Assembly (NCBI GenBank): GCA_947498985.1
Contig: CANMMF010000001.1
Coordinates: forward strand, 463,501-527,500
Source: an uncultured Paracoccaceae bacterium
GTDB lineage: Bacteria; Pseudomonadota; Alphaproteobacteria; Rhodobacterales; Rhodobacteraceae
Direction: 5' to 3'
DNA length: 64,000 nucleotides
Every line of letters begins with the position of its first letter. Position 1 is the stretch's first letter. The notes below the pieces were generated by a model. The model saw nothing but the letters and a program-made list of their open reading frames with translations, was not told where the DNA came from and ran no database searches. Of the stretch, positions 62,811-64,000 are shown piece after piece. Both the position numbers and the translations under genes were made by a program.

Positions 62811-63848
62811 TCACGTAACGCGCGTGCGGCTCTCAAGCAAGCTTTGATGCCGCGCGCGGTCGGTTTTCGCCAGCTGCGTGAGCGCGTCGATCAGCCCGTC
62901 GGCGCGACTGAAATCGGCCTGATGGCGGGCCGCGGCGTCCACGAGAAACGCAACCTCGGGCAAGGGCCGGGCGTAAAGGGTGGCGGCACGCGGTGTGACC
63001 AGCGACAGCGAACTGCGCAACCCTGCCTCGACAAGCCAGCCCAGTTTCTGGCCGCGCGAGGTATGCGCCCGCGTCGAGATCGAATCGTACCCGGCCTGCG
63101 CCACTTCGGAGCCGATGCCGGCATAGATCAGGCGGGCGGCAAAAATGCCGGGCCGGCAGCGGCGCGGCAGCACCGCAATCCCCGGCTCCGAGCGGTAATA
63201 GAGCCTGTTCGCCTCCATCACCAGGCGCCGCGCCATGTAGCGAATCGCCTTGGTCGGTCTGGGATCGGCAAAAAAGGCGTCGGGGTCGATCCCGGCCTCA
63301 TCCATCCAGTCGAGCGGCACGTAGAGCCGCTGTTCCAGCGCGTCCTCTCCGATGTCGCGGGCGATGTTGGTCAGCTGCATCGCGACACCGAGATCGCAGG
63401 CCCGGGCGAGCGCGTCGCGATCCCGAACACCCATCAGCACCGCCATCATCGTCCCCACGGCAGAGGCGACGCGCGCGGAGTAGGAATAAACATCCGACAG
63501 CGTTTTGTACCGCCGCCCCATCGCATCCCAGGCCAGCCCCTCCAGCAGCGCTTCGGGCAGGGCGCGCGGCATTTCGAACTCTTCGACCACGGCGGCAAAG
63601 GCCCTGTCCGGCGCGGCGTTGCGCGGGCAACCGGCATAGACGGCTTCGAGGCGTTCCTGCAATTGCAGCACCGCCGCGGCTTTCTCCGCGTTGAGATCAA
63701 CCGCGTCATCCGCAAGCCTGCAGAATGCGTAAAGTGCCAGCGCCGGGTCGCGCACGGATTGCGGCAAAAGCTTTGAGGCGGCATGAAATGACAGCGATCC
63801 GTGGCGGATCATCTCGGCGCAGGCCTGCATGTCGGCACTTTGGGTCAT
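62811..63848 (-). CDS. crtB: Phytoene synthase
   Basis: A 345-residue squalene/phytoene synthase family enzyme joining two GGPP molecules. The two aspartate motifs are FCRLADDAVDLN and LTNIARDIGEDALEQRLYVP. YCxxVAS is replaced by VYSYSARVASAVGTMMAVLM. It overlaps the crtI stop (ATGA) and precedes tspO, giving the crtI-crtB-tspO order typical of these clusters. Confidence 0.95.
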   Translation of the reverse strand: MTQSADMQACAEMIRHGSLSFHAASKLLPQSVRDPALALYAFCRLADDAVDLNAEKAAAVLQLQERLEAVYAGCPRNAAPDRAFAAVVEEFEMPRALPEALLEGLAWDAMGRRYKTLSDVYSYSARVASAVGTMMAVLMGVRDRDALARACDLGVAMQLTNIARDIGEDALEQRLYVPLDWMDEAGIDPDAFFADPRPTKAIRYMARRLVMEANRLYYRSEPGIAVLPRRCRPGIFAARLIYAGIGSEVAQAGYDSISTRAHTSRGQKLGWLVEAGLRSSLSLVTPRAATLYARPLPEVAFLVDAAARHQADFSRADGLIDALTQLAKTDRARHQSLLESRTRVT

Positions 63849-64000
63849 TCTGCCGCGAGCCGCTCTGCCACAGCGGCAAACTCTGGGTCCGGCACCAGCT
63901 GGCTCAGCACTTCGGCGGAGGAGATCACACCGGGCATGCCCGCCCCGGGATGGGTTCCGGCGCCGGTCAGGTAGAGCCCCTGCACCTCTTCGGAGACATT
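63845..64000 (-). CDS. crtI: Phytoene desaturase, C-terminal end (cut by window edge)
   Basis: The last 51 codons of CrtI. GLYLTGAGTHPGAGMPGVIS is the C-terminal FAD-binding signature of bacterial phytoene desaturases, and the chain ends VPDPEFAAVAERLAAE. The enzyme turns phytoene into neurosporene or lycopene. The rest lies beyond the window edge. Its stop overlaps the crtB start. Confidence 0.95.
   Translation of the reverse strand, partial: NVSEEVQGLYLTGAGTHPGAGMPGVISSAEVLSQLVPDPEFAAVAERLAAE

Noticed and set aside
1-64000. CRISPR arrays, rRNA, tRNA, prophage genes
   Set aside because: No regularly spaced repeats, tRNA-like cloverleaf, rRNA sequence or phage structural gene was recognised by eye; a tRNA scan would be the decisive check.

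Overview
The window is high-GC DNA from a marine alphaproteobacterium of the Roseobacter group (Rhodobacteraceae) that is an aerobic anoxygenic phototroph. The right-hand 17 kb is most of a photosynthesis gene cluster in the roseobacter order (dxs, pufC-M-L-A-B-Q, bchZ-Y-X-C, crtF, crtE, then divergent crtD-crtC, then tspO, crtB and the end of crtI). It carries pufC rather than pufX, and paired PpsR/CrtJ-type sites (TGT-N12-ACA). The left-hand 46 kb is a catabolic and transport region. No rRNA, tRNA, CRISPR array, insertion sequence or phage gene was seen.

Layout. 1-4952: homogentisate (tyrosine/phenylalanine) catabolism: hmgA end, a DUF1428 protein, fahA, a metallo-beta-lactamase-fold protein with degenerate metal motifs, an MhpA-type FAD monooxygenase and a DUF2783 protein. 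5020-6033: UDP-glucuronate 4-epimerase-like gene. 6189-8878: a two-gene DNA-repair operon (UdgX-type uracil-DNA-binding protein and a radical SAM/HhH protein) with a perfect alphaproteobacterial LexA box at its start. 9029-9433: STAS-like protein followed by a good terminator. 9555-22598: a poorly characterised module with an enolase-superfamily enzyme, a DUF993 protein, a VOC-plus-double-cupin protein, RidA-family proteins, two paralogous aldo/keto reductases (one fused to a RidA domain), an NTF2-like protein, a TIGR04076-like protein, a GntR regulator and a full branched-chain-amino-acid-type ABC importer. 22712-24117: a MarR gene broken by a frameshift and a cysteine hydrolase gene broken by an in-frame TGA. 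24301-28875: a second complete Liv-type ABC importer.

29164-46579 holds aromatic-acid and tryptophan catabolism. It encodes a gentisate 1,2-dioxygenase, an FAH-family hydrolase, a thioesterase, two CoA ligases, a reductive-dehalogenase-like iron-sulfur protein, a cupin, an acyl-CoA dehydrogenase, an enoyl-CoA hydratase, a MarR regulator, an SDR and a fused FAD monooxygenase/old-yellow-enzyme protein (2-aminobenzoyl-CoA monooxygenase/reductase or salicylyl-CoA 5-hydroxylase type). These are followed by kynB, a GntR regulator, kynA and kynU. Read together, the genes predict L-tryptophan to anthranilate to anthraniloyl-CoA, then aerobic CoA-thioester degradation, with a gentisate branch beside it. 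The inverted repeat ATTTCAAGC-N13-GCTTGAAAT between the fused oxygenase and kynB, and partial copies upstream of two other transcription units, suggest a shared MarR-type operator.

46613-64000: Dxs supplies isoprenoid precursor. puf genes encode the core antenna, the reaction centre and its tetraheme cytochrome. bchXYZ and bchC encode late bacteriochlorophyll a steps. crtE, B, I, C, D and F encode the spheroidene-type carotenoid route. Twin PpsR sites lie upstream of bchC and between crtE and crtD. A run of RNA hairpins lies between pufQ and pufB, and a 14-bp hairpin follows pufC.
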